From assembly GCA_902771595.1 (NCBI GenBank), contig CACXXH010000014.1, positions 1-47,853 on the forward strand: a stretch of 47,853 nt of DNA, in the 5' to 3' direction. Source of the stretch: Fibrobacter succinogenes. GTDB taxonomy: Bacteria > Fibrobacterota > Fibrobacteria > Fibrobacterales > Fibrobacteraceae. A program made the translations under genes and the position numbers. The notes under the pieces are model-generated. The model was not told the origin of the DNA. It did not search any database and saw only the letters and a program-made list of their open reading frames with translations. Positions 16,665-23,990 of this stretch are shown piece by piece (within the stretch, counting starts at the first letter, position 1; each line of letters opens with the position of its first letter).

Positions 16665-16700
16665 TATACCATTGATTTTTTGAATTTTTAATGGTATATT
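16665..16700 (+). promoter_or_regulatory. Promoter of cassette 2 with overlapping inverted repeat
   Basis: TTGATT (16672-16677), a 17-bp spacer and TATATT (16695-16700). A perfect 9-bp inverted repeat, TATACCATT (16665-16673) and AATGGTATA (16690-16698) separated by 16 bp, overlaps both boxes, so a bound protein would block the promoter. The upstream sequence TTTTAATAAAAAC is shared with cassette 1. The remainder of the 16471-16749 gap holds only the cassette 1 terminator. Confidence 0.6.
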
Positions 16701-16749
16701 TCTTTTTGGGGCTGATTGACGGCTTGCCGTCAAGTCTTTGGGAGGAATA

Positions 16750-17583
16750 ATGAAATCGTTGCTTGAATACACAAGCTACCGCCAGTATATCGCGGATTAC
16801 TATGCCGACAGGAAGGCTAAATCCGCGTTCTCCTGGCAGGAGTTTGCCAAATCGGCGGGGTTCTCGTCACCGGTCTACCTTAAATATGTAAGCGAAGGTG
16901 TCTTCAACCTGAGCGTTTCTGCCGCGGAACGTGTGGCTGAGTCCATGCACCTTGCCGAATACGAGCGCAAGTTCTTTGTCGAGTTGGTCAAGTTCGACCA
17001 TGCGAAGAACGATACCGACAAGAGGGCAGCGTTCAGCGCAATGCTCTCGATTGCCGAACAGCACAAGGCCAAGGTCGTGGACGCGGAATCGTTTCGCTTT
17101 TTTGAAAGCTGGAAGAATCCGGTGTTACGCGAATTGGCTCCTGCGATGCCGGGGGCGAAGCCGCTAGCGCTTGCCCATGCGTGCCGCCCCGAAATCTCGG
17201 CGGCCGAAGTCAGCTCTTCGCTGAACTTCTTGGTGAAGGCTGGCCTGCTCCAGAAAGACAAGGACGGGAATTACGAACAGACCGACAAGACGGTGACGAC
17301 GGGCCCGATGGATGTTACGCCGCTCGCTGTCCGCGGGCTGCATCGTCAGATGGGCGAATTCGCCCTTGATGCCATCGAGGGCGTTCCGCAGGATGAACGC
17401 CATTTCTCGGGCCTTACGCTTGGTATCACGCGAAAAGCCTACGAGGAAATCGTGCAGAAAATTGCCGAATTCCGTAAAGAGCTCATCGCGATAGCGACGC
17501 GTGAACCTGCAACAGACGAAGTCTATCGATTGAACATGCAGTTCTTCCCGATGACAAAAAAGAGTTTAAACAAAAAGGGATAG
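16750..17583 (+). CDS. TIGR02147-family regulator, cassette 2
   Basis: 277 residues from the ATG at 16750, preceded by GGGAGGAATA; the frame is open to 16738 but the family N-terminus (MKSLLEYTSYRQYIADYYAD) starts at 16750. It has the same blocks as the cassette 1 copy: a probable helix-turn-helix in EFAKSAGFSSPVYLKYVSEG, then NPVLRELAPAMPG and RGLHRQMGEFAL. The segments between blocks differ more, including the middle helix region (about 65-110), which could set specificity. The stop codon is again inside TAGGAGG, the ribosome site of the next gene, 9 bp away. Confidence 0.85.
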   Translation: MKSLLEYTSYRQYIADYYADRKAKSAFSWQEFAKSAGFSSPVYLKYVSEGVFNLSVSAAERVAESMHLAEYERKFFVELVKFDHAKNDTDKRAAFSAMLSIAEQHKAKVVDAESFRFFESWKNPVLRELAPAMPGAKPLALAHACRPEISAAEVSSSLNFLVKAGLLQKDKDGNYEQTDKTVTTGPMDVTPLAVRGLHRQMGEFALDAIEGVPQDERHFSGLTLGITRKAYEEIVQKIAEFRKELIAIATREPATDEVYRLNMQFFPMTKKSLNKKG

Positions 17584-17592
17584 GAGGATGCG

Positions 17593-19503
17593 ATGAATAA
17601 AAAGTGGATATTGGGGCTTGCGCTCCTTATGATGTTTTCGGGTTGTTCAGAGGATCCCAAGTCCGTGGGCTCGCTCGGCGGTGCCGAAGAGGAAACGGGT
17701 GTTTATGCATTGACAGGACGAATGGGCGACGTGCAACCCAGGCTGCTGAAGGTTACGAGCGAGCAGGATTCCTTGCCGGGGTATGAAAACTTCGTAACTG
17801 TGGAATGGGGGACTATTGTAACCGTATATGAGCTTGATTCGTTGACGCTCGATACGACCGGTCTCTTTTTTGCCGATACTATAGAGAACGACAGTGGCCG
17901 TTTTGCCTTTGAAGAAATGGGGTTGAGAAGCCCGTATGTATTGATTGTTGAGGAAGACGGTTATTTTGATACTAAAGAGCGTGGTAAGGTCGTGTCCCGG
18001 TTTTCGACATACAGTGCCATAGTCAAAACAGAGAGCCTTACAAATGTAAGCGTCAATGCGTTGACATCTGCAAAAGTTCCGCTCTTGCGGGAATATGTGG
18101 CCCAAGGGAAATCGTTTGCGGAGGCGAATAAGATGGCTGAGCGCGATATCCTGAAACCGCTCGGGATATATGAGGACCTGGGCCCGTTTGAAGAATTGTT
18201 TGATGAAGAATCGGAACTGGCCTATGCAGAAGCGTTACTCCTGCAACGAAGTTCTGGTTTCTTCGGGTATATGTATGATTTGCTGTATATTCCGGATGCG
18301 CTTGTTGCGGATTCTGGGGCGGAAGTTGAAGAATACTACTTTAATAGGAAGAAGATGCTCGATTATCAGGTAGGTCTTCTTGCCGAAGAAGGTGGTATTG
18401 GGCAGTGCACGGAGCCTCGTGAAAACGAAATGGTAGTTTTTAGTGTGGGTGCGTATGGTGATTCCATTACGATAGTTTGCCATTCTGGAAAATGGAATTT
18501 GGGATTGAAAAAGATTGAATATACGATGGGCACGATGACGGACGACCGTGACGGCCAAACCTATAAGACGGTTACGTACAATGTCGGTGGCGTTTCGCAA
18601 ACCTGGATGGCCCAGAACCTGAATTTTGCGGATACGGTGTCGTCGGGTATTGACAGTGCGCTGAAGGCTAATTTGAAAGGGAATACCTATACCCAGTACG
18701 TTGACGACAGCGGAAAAATCTATGGACGTTTCTATACATGGCTTAGCGCAATGAATATTGGCGAACATGATTTCAGGATGTATTCTATAGACTTGGCTGG
18801 CGATACGGTTTTCCTGGAGCAGCAATGCTATGATTTATACTTGAACATGTGCGCTTGGGATGATTATGACTGTGGAAATGAACAAGAGAGGGTGAGGAAA
18901 TACTGTGATTCCATATATGCCCCCACTTGCGTCCCTAAGGATGCCGAAGCTGAAGAAATGTGCGTTAACACAGAAATGGAGGCGTGTGATTCTAGTGATT
19001 ACGGGTGCGAAAAAAGGGCGGTGATGAAATGCGATTCTCTGTATGGAGAGGTGTGCAGTGAACGCTTGGAAGATTGGACTTATGGTCTCACCGAATACAT
19101 GTCGGACAAGAATAAGGACTCTTACCAAGGTGTTTGCCCTGAAGGATGGAGAATACCGACGTTGAATGATTGGTATTCCTTGTTGCAGATGATGGGCGAA
19201 CAGTATGGCGTAGATTCCAAAAAGATCGCTTTGGCCTTGTACGGTGAAGATGCGACTGGATTTGGACTTAAGAAGGATGTCGATGAAATCTGGGTAGATG
19301 TGGAGGGCCAATGGATTTCGGTATCGAGTAGCTGGTTGACGCGATTTGTTGTTGCTGACGCTCGGGTTCGTAGTATCACGTTCTATGCAGAGCAGGATGG
19401 TTTTACTCCGAGCAAGATCTGGTTGTCTGATTCTGAAGAACTATGGTACCACACGATCGGTAACACCTTTTATGCATCTCCAGTCCGCTGCATAAAGGAA
19501 TAA
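17593..19503 (+). CDS. TIGR02145-domain lipoprotein with Cys-rich insert, cassette 2
   Basis: 636 residues. A lipobox FSGC ends the signal peptide, followed by SEDPKSVGSLGGAEEETGVYAL. The C-terminal paralogous domain starts at MTDDRDGQTYKTV, continues QTWMAQNLNFAD and CPEGWRIPTLNDWYSL, and ends SPVRCIKE. Between them, residues 412-488 hold an insert not seen in the other copies. It contains two units, each with five cysteines at matching spacings (C-x7-C-x6-C-x7 or x10-C-x7-C), both containing a CDS[IL]Y segment. The insert lies inside the domain, before CPEGW, so it probably projects from a loop. Probably outer-surface or periplasmic; function unknown. Confidence 0.82.
   Translation: MNKKWILGLALLMMFSGCSEDPKSVGSLGGAEEETGVYALTGRMGDVQPRLLKVTSEQDSLPGYENFVTVEWGTIVTVYELDSLTLDTTGLFFADTIENDSGRFAFEEMGLRSPYVLIVEEDGYFDTKERGKVVSRFSTYSAIVKTESLTNVSVNALTSAKVPLLREYVAQGKSFAEANKMAERDILKPLGIYEDLGPFEELFDEESELAYAEALLLQRSSGFFGYMYDLLYIPDALVADSGAEVEEYYFNRKKMLDYQVGLLAEEGGIGQCTEPRENEMVVFSVGAYGDSITIVCHSGKWNLGLKKIEYTMGTMTDDRDGQTYKTVTYNVGGVSQTWMAQNLNFADTVSSGIDSALKANLKGNTYTQYVDDSGKIYGRFYTWLSAMNIGEHDFRMYSIDLAGDTVFLEQQCYDLYLNMCAWDDYDCGNEQERVRKYCDSIYAPTCVPKDAEAEEMCVNTEMEACDSSDYGCEKRAVMKCDSLYGEVCSERLEDWTYGLTEYMSDKNKDSYQGVCPEGWRIPTLNDWYSLLQMMGEQYGVDSKKIALALYGEDATGFGLKKDVDEIWVDVEGQWISVSSSWLTRFVVADARVRSITFYAEQDGFTPSKIWLSDSEELWYHTIGNTFYASPVRCIKE
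18826..19056 (+). repeat. Duplicated five-cysteine unit within the lipoprotein gene
   Basis: Codons 412-488. Unit one runs from CYDLYLNMC to CDSIYAPTC, unit two from CVNTEMEAC to CDSLYGEVC. Cys spacings are 7, 6, 10, 7 and 7, 6, 7, 7. Confidence 0.75.
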
Positions 19504-19536
19504 ATAGTCTCTTTGTTGGGGGGCAGGGGAGCAGGA

Positions 19537-19564
19537 GGAGCAGGCTTTTGCCTGCTCCTTTTTT
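19537..19564 (+). terminator. Intrinsic terminator after cassette 2
   Basis: Perfect 9-bp stem GGAGCAGGC / GCCTGCTCC around TTTT, followed by six T. Confidence 0.92.
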
Positions 19565-19752
19565 GCGCCCGTTCGCGCTAAAATTGGTGCTGTGCAATCT
19601 GGTCAGCGCTCACTCTCCCCTCAGCGGCTCGTTGATACGAGTCGCTTTCGGGTCACTTGCGCCCGTTCGCGCTAAAATCGGTGCTGTGCAATCCGGTCAG
19701 CGCTCACTCTCCCCTCAGCGGCTCGTTGATACGAGCCGTTGAGGGTCACGGG
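19565..19752 (+). repeat. Two tandem copies of a 94-bp intergenic repeat
   Basis: Copies start at 19565 and 19659, both opening GCGCCCGTTCGCGCTAAAAT. They differ at a few positions near the middle and in the last 15-20 bp. Each contains a hairpin, CGGCTCG-TTGATA-CGAGCCG in the second copy; in the first copy one G-C pair becomes a wobble pair. No convincing coding frame or transposase is present. It begins right after the terminator of cassette 2 and fills most of the 19504-19858 gap; nothing else is evident there apart from AT-rich sequence before the next promoter. Confidence 0.85.
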
Positions 19753-19858
19753 CGACTGTTTGTATCGGATTTATTGTGGTTTTTGACTGATTTTTTGATT
19801 TGTTTTTGATATATGCTTAAATTTGCTTAAAAAGGGCAAAAATTTATTGTAAAAACTA

Positions 19859-19886
19859 TTGACTTTTGGAAAAAATAGTTTATATT
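19859..19886 (+). promoter_or_regulatory. Sigma-70-type promoter of cassette 3
   Basis: TTGACT (19859-19864), a 16-bp spacer, then TATATT (19881-19886), the same boxes and spacing as cassette 1. No inverted repeat like that of cassette 2 is visible. Confidence 0.65.
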
Positions 19887-19941
19887 AAAGAATGCGGCGA
19901 CGGAAGGGCGTATGCCCGGACGCCGTCGGTTAGGAGGATTA

Positions 19942-20775
19942 ATGAAGGATGTATTAGAATATACGAGCTACCGCCAGTATATTGCGGATTATTACGCCGA
20001 CAGGAAGGCTAAATCCGCTTTTACCTGGCCGGAGTTCGCGCAGGCGGCGGGATTCTCTTCGCCGGTTTATCTCAAGTATGTGAGTGAGGGGCGTTTCAAC
20101 CTGAGCGCTGAGGCTGCGGGGCGTGTCGCGCAGGCCATGCGCCTTACTGATTACGAACAAGAGTATTTCTGCGAGATGGTCAAGTTCGATCATGCGAAAA
20201 GCGATGCTGAGAAGAAGGCGGCATTCAGCAGCATGCTTGCCATTGCAGATGCTCACAAGGCAAGAATCTTGGAGGGGGATTCTTTCCGCTTTTTCGAGAA
20301 CTGGAAAAATCTGGTAATCCGCGAACTTGCTCCCGCCATGCCGGGGGCAAAGCCTCTGGCAATCGCGCGTGCGTGCCGCCCCAAAATCAGTGCCGCCGAA
20401 GTGAGCGATTCTCTGGGCTTTCTTGTCAAGGCGGAACTGCTCAAGAAAGACGAGGCGGGAAATTACAAGCAGACTCAAAAATCCGTGACGGCGGGTCCGA
20501 TGGAGGTGACTCCGGTGGCCGTGCGCGGGTTGCATCGCCAGATGGGCGAAATCGCACTTGACGCCATCGAGGGCGTGCCGCAGGGCGAACGTCATTTTTC
20601 GGGAGTGACGGTTGGTATTACGCGCTGTGCTTACGATGAAATTGTGCAAGAAATTGCCGAGTTCCGCAAGAGGGTTATCGCGATTGCGACCAGAGAAGAC
20701 GCGACAGATGAAGTGTATCGCCTGAATGTGCAGTTTTTCCCGATGACACAAAAGAACGGTTTTAAAGAAGGTTAG
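19942..20775 (+). CDS. TIGR02147-family regulator, cassette 3
   Basis: 277 residues from the ATG at 19942, with TTAGGAGGATTA upstream; the frame is open to 19912 but the family N-terminus (MKDVLEYTSYRQYIADYYAD) starts here. Probable helix-turn-helix in EFAQAAGFSSPVYLKYVSEG. The conserved block reads NLVIRELAPAMPGAKPLAIARACRP, with several substitutions relative to copies 1 and 2, then RGLHRQMGEIAL. As in the other cassettes the stop codon is embedded in TAGGAGG and the lipoprotein starts 9 bp later. Confidence 0.85.
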   Translation: MKDVLEYTSYRQYIADYYADRKAKSAFTWPEFAQAAGFSSPVYLKYVSEGRFNLSAEAAGRVAQAMRLTDYEQEYFCEMVKFDHAKSDAEKKAAFSSMLAIADAHKARILEGDSFRFFENWKNLVIRELAPAMPGAKPLAIARACRPKISAAEVSDSLGFLVKAELLKKDEAGNYKQTQKSVTAGPMEVTPVAVRGLHRQMGEIALDAIEGVPQGERHFSGVTVGITRCAYDEIVQEIAEFRKRVIAIATREDATDEVYRLNVQFFPMTQKNGFKEG

Positions 20776-20784
20776 GAGGGTTTC

Positions 20785-22548
20785 ATGAAAAAAGGAATTC
20801 GAAATACACTAGTGTATCATTTTATCGGGACTGCGTTCTGCATGGTCATGGCATTTGCGCTCCTCCTGATGTTCACGGGCTGTTCCGTCGAAGAAGGCAA
20901 GCCGCCAGTAGGCTCCCTGGGTGGTTCCGAAGAAGATATACGCCTTTACGCCTTCGACAACCTGAAGGGGCATTTCATGCGCATTTCCTACGAAGAATCC
21001 TTGGATGATTCTTCGTTCATCTCGAGTACACTTCAGGAAGGGTACATGGTAAGGATGGTCGAGCTTGATTCCGTGACGTTCGATACGACGGAAAATGTCT
21101 TTTACAGCTCCTTTACGGATTCTTCGGGCATGTTCTCGTTCGACAGCGTCTCGCTGAACAGTCCCTATGTGTTGCTAGAACTGTCTCCTTGGCAAAACGT
21201 AAATTGGTGGGAAACGGAAAACGCTGAGATTTCCTATTTACGGGAGAGCGGCTCTTGGAACCTGTACCATGTCGTGGTCGATGTGCGCGAAACCGAGCAA
21301 TTCGGTATCAATGTGATGAGCTCCTTGGAAGCTTCCCGCGTGCTTTATTTGGTCAAGCATGGAATGGACTTTGGTGCCGCCAAGCAGCAGGCCGGCCGCG
21401 ATGTAATGGACGCATTCGGTTTTTACGACAAACCGTTTGTTTACGAAGGTAAGACATCGATTGAACACTACTACGAAGAGATGGATGCCGTGTATTTCGT
21501 AAGCATCTTCACTGACTACAACGCCTGTATCGATCGACAGGCGGTGGATGTTTTCAGCGCGAATGGGTCGTTTGTCGGTGTTCCCGATACAATCAAGGAT
21601 CACTGTAAAAAAGACATGAGTCCTAGAATTTGGCATGGGCGAAGGGACAGCGTGCTCAACGAATCAGATAGGATAATGTACGGCAACTTCATCTCGAGTC
21701 TCTATGGACAGGGTAAGTGCACTGCGGAAAAGGAAGGAGATTCGCTGGAGATTGAATTCCTGGGTCCCGAATTGTCGTTAAAGATTAAATGCTCGTCGGA
21801 AAACTGGAACGCATCGGCTTTCCGGACAATCCAGGATGACGTCTCGCATGTCGGTGACACCATGACCGACGAACGTGACGGGAAAGTGTACAAGACGGTC
21901 ACCTTTACCTTCAATGGAATTACGCAGACGTGGATGGCGGAGAACTTGACCTATAGTAGCGCAACTATAACGCCCGTTTTGGACAGCGCGTCCATCGTTT
22001 CTTTGAAGGCTGATCAAGAACAAGTTATTATTCAGAATGAACTTCGCGATCTTCCGGAATGGTTCTATACGTTTGATTCTACATATTGGAATTCTTTGGT
22101 CAGGTACAAATGGTACGAAGCGATGGGTTTGGATTCTTCCTTGGTGGCTGCCGACAGCGGCAACGTCAACTTTGAGAAGGTCCTGGCCATCGTGGATTCA
22201 ATCGAGAACGAAAAGGGCTATTATCAGGGCCTGTGTCCCAACGGGTGGCGGCTTCCTACCGCAGAAGACTGGAACCAACTGATAGATCAGTGCTACAGAT
22301 TGCAGGGCAATGTTGTCTCGATGGATGAATACGCGCACACAGGGACGTATAGTTTCCCGGAAATCGGTTTCGGGCCGGTTACCGTAGAGAATTTCATCAT
22401 TCGCCCGGAGATTGCTGAAACGAGCTACGCGCCTGGTGAAATGAAATTACACAGCATGTGGTTCTTTGAAAACTTGAAATGGGATTGGGGCATTGACCGT
22501 ACCTTCCGGGTGAATGAGATGATGACCATCCGTTGCATCAAGGAATAA
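20785..22548 (+). CDS. TIGR02145-domain lipoprotein, cassette 3
   Basis: 587 residues. A long signal sequence ends in lipobox FTGC, then SVEEGKPPVGSLGGSEEDIRLYAF, the same GSLGG-x-EE signature as cassette 2. The paralogous domain starts MTDERDGKVYKTVTFTF, then QTWMAENLTYS, LCPNGWRLPTAEDW, ending MTIRCIKE. It lacks the Cys-rich insert of cassette 2. The N-terminal region (about 30-360) is only loosely similar to the other two, so these proteins vary far more than their regulators. Translation is probably coupled to the regulator. Confidence 0.82.
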   Translation: MKKGIRNTLVYHFIGTAFCMVMAFALLLMFTGCSVEEGKPPVGSLGGSEEDIRLYAFDNLKGHFMRISYEESLDDSSFISSTLQEGYMVRMVELDSVTFDTTENVFYSSFTDSSGMFSFDSVSLNSPYVLLELSPWQNVNWWETENAEISYLRESGSWNLYHVVVDVRETEQFGINVMSSLEASRVLYLVKHGMDFGAAKQQAGRDVMDAFGFYDKPFVYEGKTSIEHYYEEMDAVYFVSIFTDYNACIDRQAVDVFSANGSFVGVPDTIKDHCKKDMSPRIWHGRRDSVLNESDRIMYGNFISSLYGQGKCTAEKEGDSLEIEFLGPELSLKIKCSSENWNASAFRTIQDDVSHVGDTMTDERDGKVYKTVTFTFNGITQTWMAENLTYSSATITPVLDSASIVSLKADQEQVIIQNELRDLPEWFYTFDSTYWNSLVRYKWYEAMGLDSSLVAADSGNVNFEKVLAIVDSIENEKGYYQGLCPNGWRLPTAEDWNQLIDQCYRLQGNVVSMDEYAHTGTYSFPEIGFGPVTVENFIIRPEIAETSYAPGEMKLHSMWFFENLKWDWGIDRTFRVNEMMTIRCIKE

Positions 22549-22613
22549 GAGCCTTAAATCACGAAATTAAGAGGGGAGTACCCAAAAAAGGAGGAAAAGG
22601 AGGGGATGAAAAG

Positions 22614-22640
22614 GAAGGCGGGCTTATGCCCGCCTTTCTT
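22614..22640 (+). terminator. Intrinsic terminator after cassette 3
   Basis: Stem AAGGCGGGC / GCCCGCCTT around TTAT, followed by TCTTT. It closes the three-cassette array. Confidence 0.88.
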
Positions 22641-22728
22641 TGCTTTTTTATGTCTTGCGGCGGTAAAATATTGTATTTTTAAAGTGTATCGCCCCTGCTT
22701 AAAAGGGACGTGTGACGAAGGATTTGTT

Positions 22729-23484
22729 ATGAAACCTGGTAAGACCGAACTACGCTTGAACGCAGAAATCGAAAAACGCGGTGCGCTTTTTGCCGTGTTG
22801 TTGGACCCCGATACCTCGGACGAGGCCGCCTTCGTGAAGGCTGGCTCCATGGCTGCCGAGAACGGAGCCGACCTTTTGCTGGTGGGCGGTTCTTATCTGG
22901 GCAATTTTACGCTGCCGAAACAGGTGGCCGCGCTCAAGGCGGCGGTGGACCTGCCCGTGGTTCTTTTCCCGGGTGGCGCCTCGCAGGTCGTTCCCGGTTT
23001 CGACGCGATGCTCTTCATGACCCTCGTGAGCGGTCGCAACCCGAACTACCTCATCGATGAACAGGTGCGCGGTGGCGCGCTCGTGCGTGCACTCAACATG
23101 GAAGCCATCCCGACGGCCTACCAGCTCATCAACAGCGGCAAGCGCACTACCGTGGAATACATCAGCGGTACCATGCCCGTACCCGCGAACAAGCCCAAGC
23201 TCAGCATGGTGAACTCCATCGCGGCAGAACTCATGGGCATGCGTTACGTGTACCTGGAAGCGGGCAGCGGCGCCGAAGAGCCCGTACCCGTGGAACACAT
23301 CGCCTATACCCGCAAGGCGACCGAGATGACTATTATTACCGGCGGCGGAATCAGGGACCCGCAAACGGCTGCCGTCCGCGTGGCCGCTGGCGCGAACATC
23401 ATCGTGACCGGAACCCTCTGGGAAAAGGTCGAAGACCCGGCTCTGTTGAAAGAGTTCGCTTCTGCCATCCATACCAAGGGCTAG
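22729..23484 (+). CDS. Geranylgeranylglyceryl/heptaprenylglyceryl phosphate synthase family protein
   Basis: 251 residues from the ATG at 22729, with GAAGGA upstream; the longer frame from 22606 runs through the cassette terminator and is unlikely. TIM-barrel landmarks of the GGGPS/PcrB family: LFAVLLDPDTS, GADLLLVGGS, VVLFPGGASQV, YLEAGSGA, ITGGGIRDPQTA and GANIIVTGT. Family members join a prenyl chain to glycerol-1-phosphate; in archaea this starts ether lipids, and group II bacterial members (Bacteroidetes and relatives) have less clear roles. The product lipid here is unknown. It appears to be a single-gene unit. Confidence 0.88.
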   Translation: MKPGKTELRLNAEIEKRGALFAVLLDPDTSDEAAFVKAGSMAAENGADLLLVGGSYLGNFTLPKQVAALKAAVDLPVVLFPGGASQVVPGFDAMLFMTLVSGRNPNYLIDEQVRGGALVRALNMEAIPTAYQLINSGKRTTVEYISGTMPVPANKPKLSMVNSIAAELMGMRYVYLEAGSGAEEPVPVEHIAYTRKATEMTIITGGGIRDPQTAAVRVAAGANIIVTGTLWEKVEDPALLKEFASAIHTKG

Positions 23485-23517
23485 ATTGAATTCCATTCAA
23501 CCCCTCAGGAGTCCCTT

Positions 23518-23733
23518 ATGAAGAACAGGTTCGTTTTTGCGTTCGTGGCTACCCTGCTCTGCAGCACGCTTTGCATGGCGCAAGTCCAGAAGCTCCCCGC
23601 ACCGGCCAAGTCGCTTGGCAAGAACGTGATGGAGGCGCTCTGGAGCCGCAGTTCCAGCACCGAATTCAGCGACAAGATGCTCTCCGACCAGGAGACGCCT
23701 TTGCTGAACAATCCCGTGGGCTACGCCAAGTAA
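23518..23733 (+). pseudogene. Nitroreductase remnant with a large internal deletion
   Basis: 71 residues with an intact ribosome site (AGGAG), ATG and stop. A signal peptide ends CMAQ; then KLPAPAKSLGKNVMEALWSR and SSSTEFSDKMLSDQ follow, matching the N-terminus of the exported SagB/nitroreductase-like proteins (pattern LPAP-x-K ... M-x-AL-x-R-x-S-x-x-x-FS-x-x-x-LS-x-Q). The next residues jump directly to LLNNPVGYAK, which resembles the extreme C-terminus of the same family (usually VGYPK). About 120-150 residues of flavin-binding core would be missing. The frame is preserved, so a short exported peptide may still be made. The family reading is inference. Confidence 0.55.
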
Positions 23734-23903
23734 GGCGTCCGGGATTACCTGCGGCTCCTATACCTTGTGATGCGTTCGCGGCGCTCGTTGTGGGTGCAGC
23801 GACACTCGCCAAAAGGCTAAACATTGACTCCCTGTTGCACCGAAGTTTGTAAACGAAAACAAACGTTTTTTACTTTGCTTTATATGCTTTTTGAAAAAAA
23901 TGC

Positions 23904-23932
23904 TTGACTAAATATATTTTGTGTGATATATT
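23904..23932 (+). promoter_or_regulatory. Strong sigma-70-type promoter of the PIIP-protein/radical SAM pair
   Basis: TTGACT (23904-23909), exactly 17 bp, then TATATT (23927-23932), 58 bp before the ATG at 23991. It is among the best promoter matches in the window. The rest of the 23734-23903 stretch shows no gene I can support. Confidence 0.75.
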
Positions 23933-23990
23933 CTATACAAGCTAAACCGTCATGATGTAATTTATCATGAAAATTGTCAAGGAGATAAAA

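Noticed and set aside
19565..19752. Possible CRISPR array or insertion sequence
   Set aside because: Only two directly adjacent 94-bp copies without spacers, and no transposase or terminal inverted repeats.
23571..23852. A 93-codon frame overlapping the nitroreductase remnant
   Set aside because: It is in another frame, lacks a ribosome site and gives a product without recognisable features.
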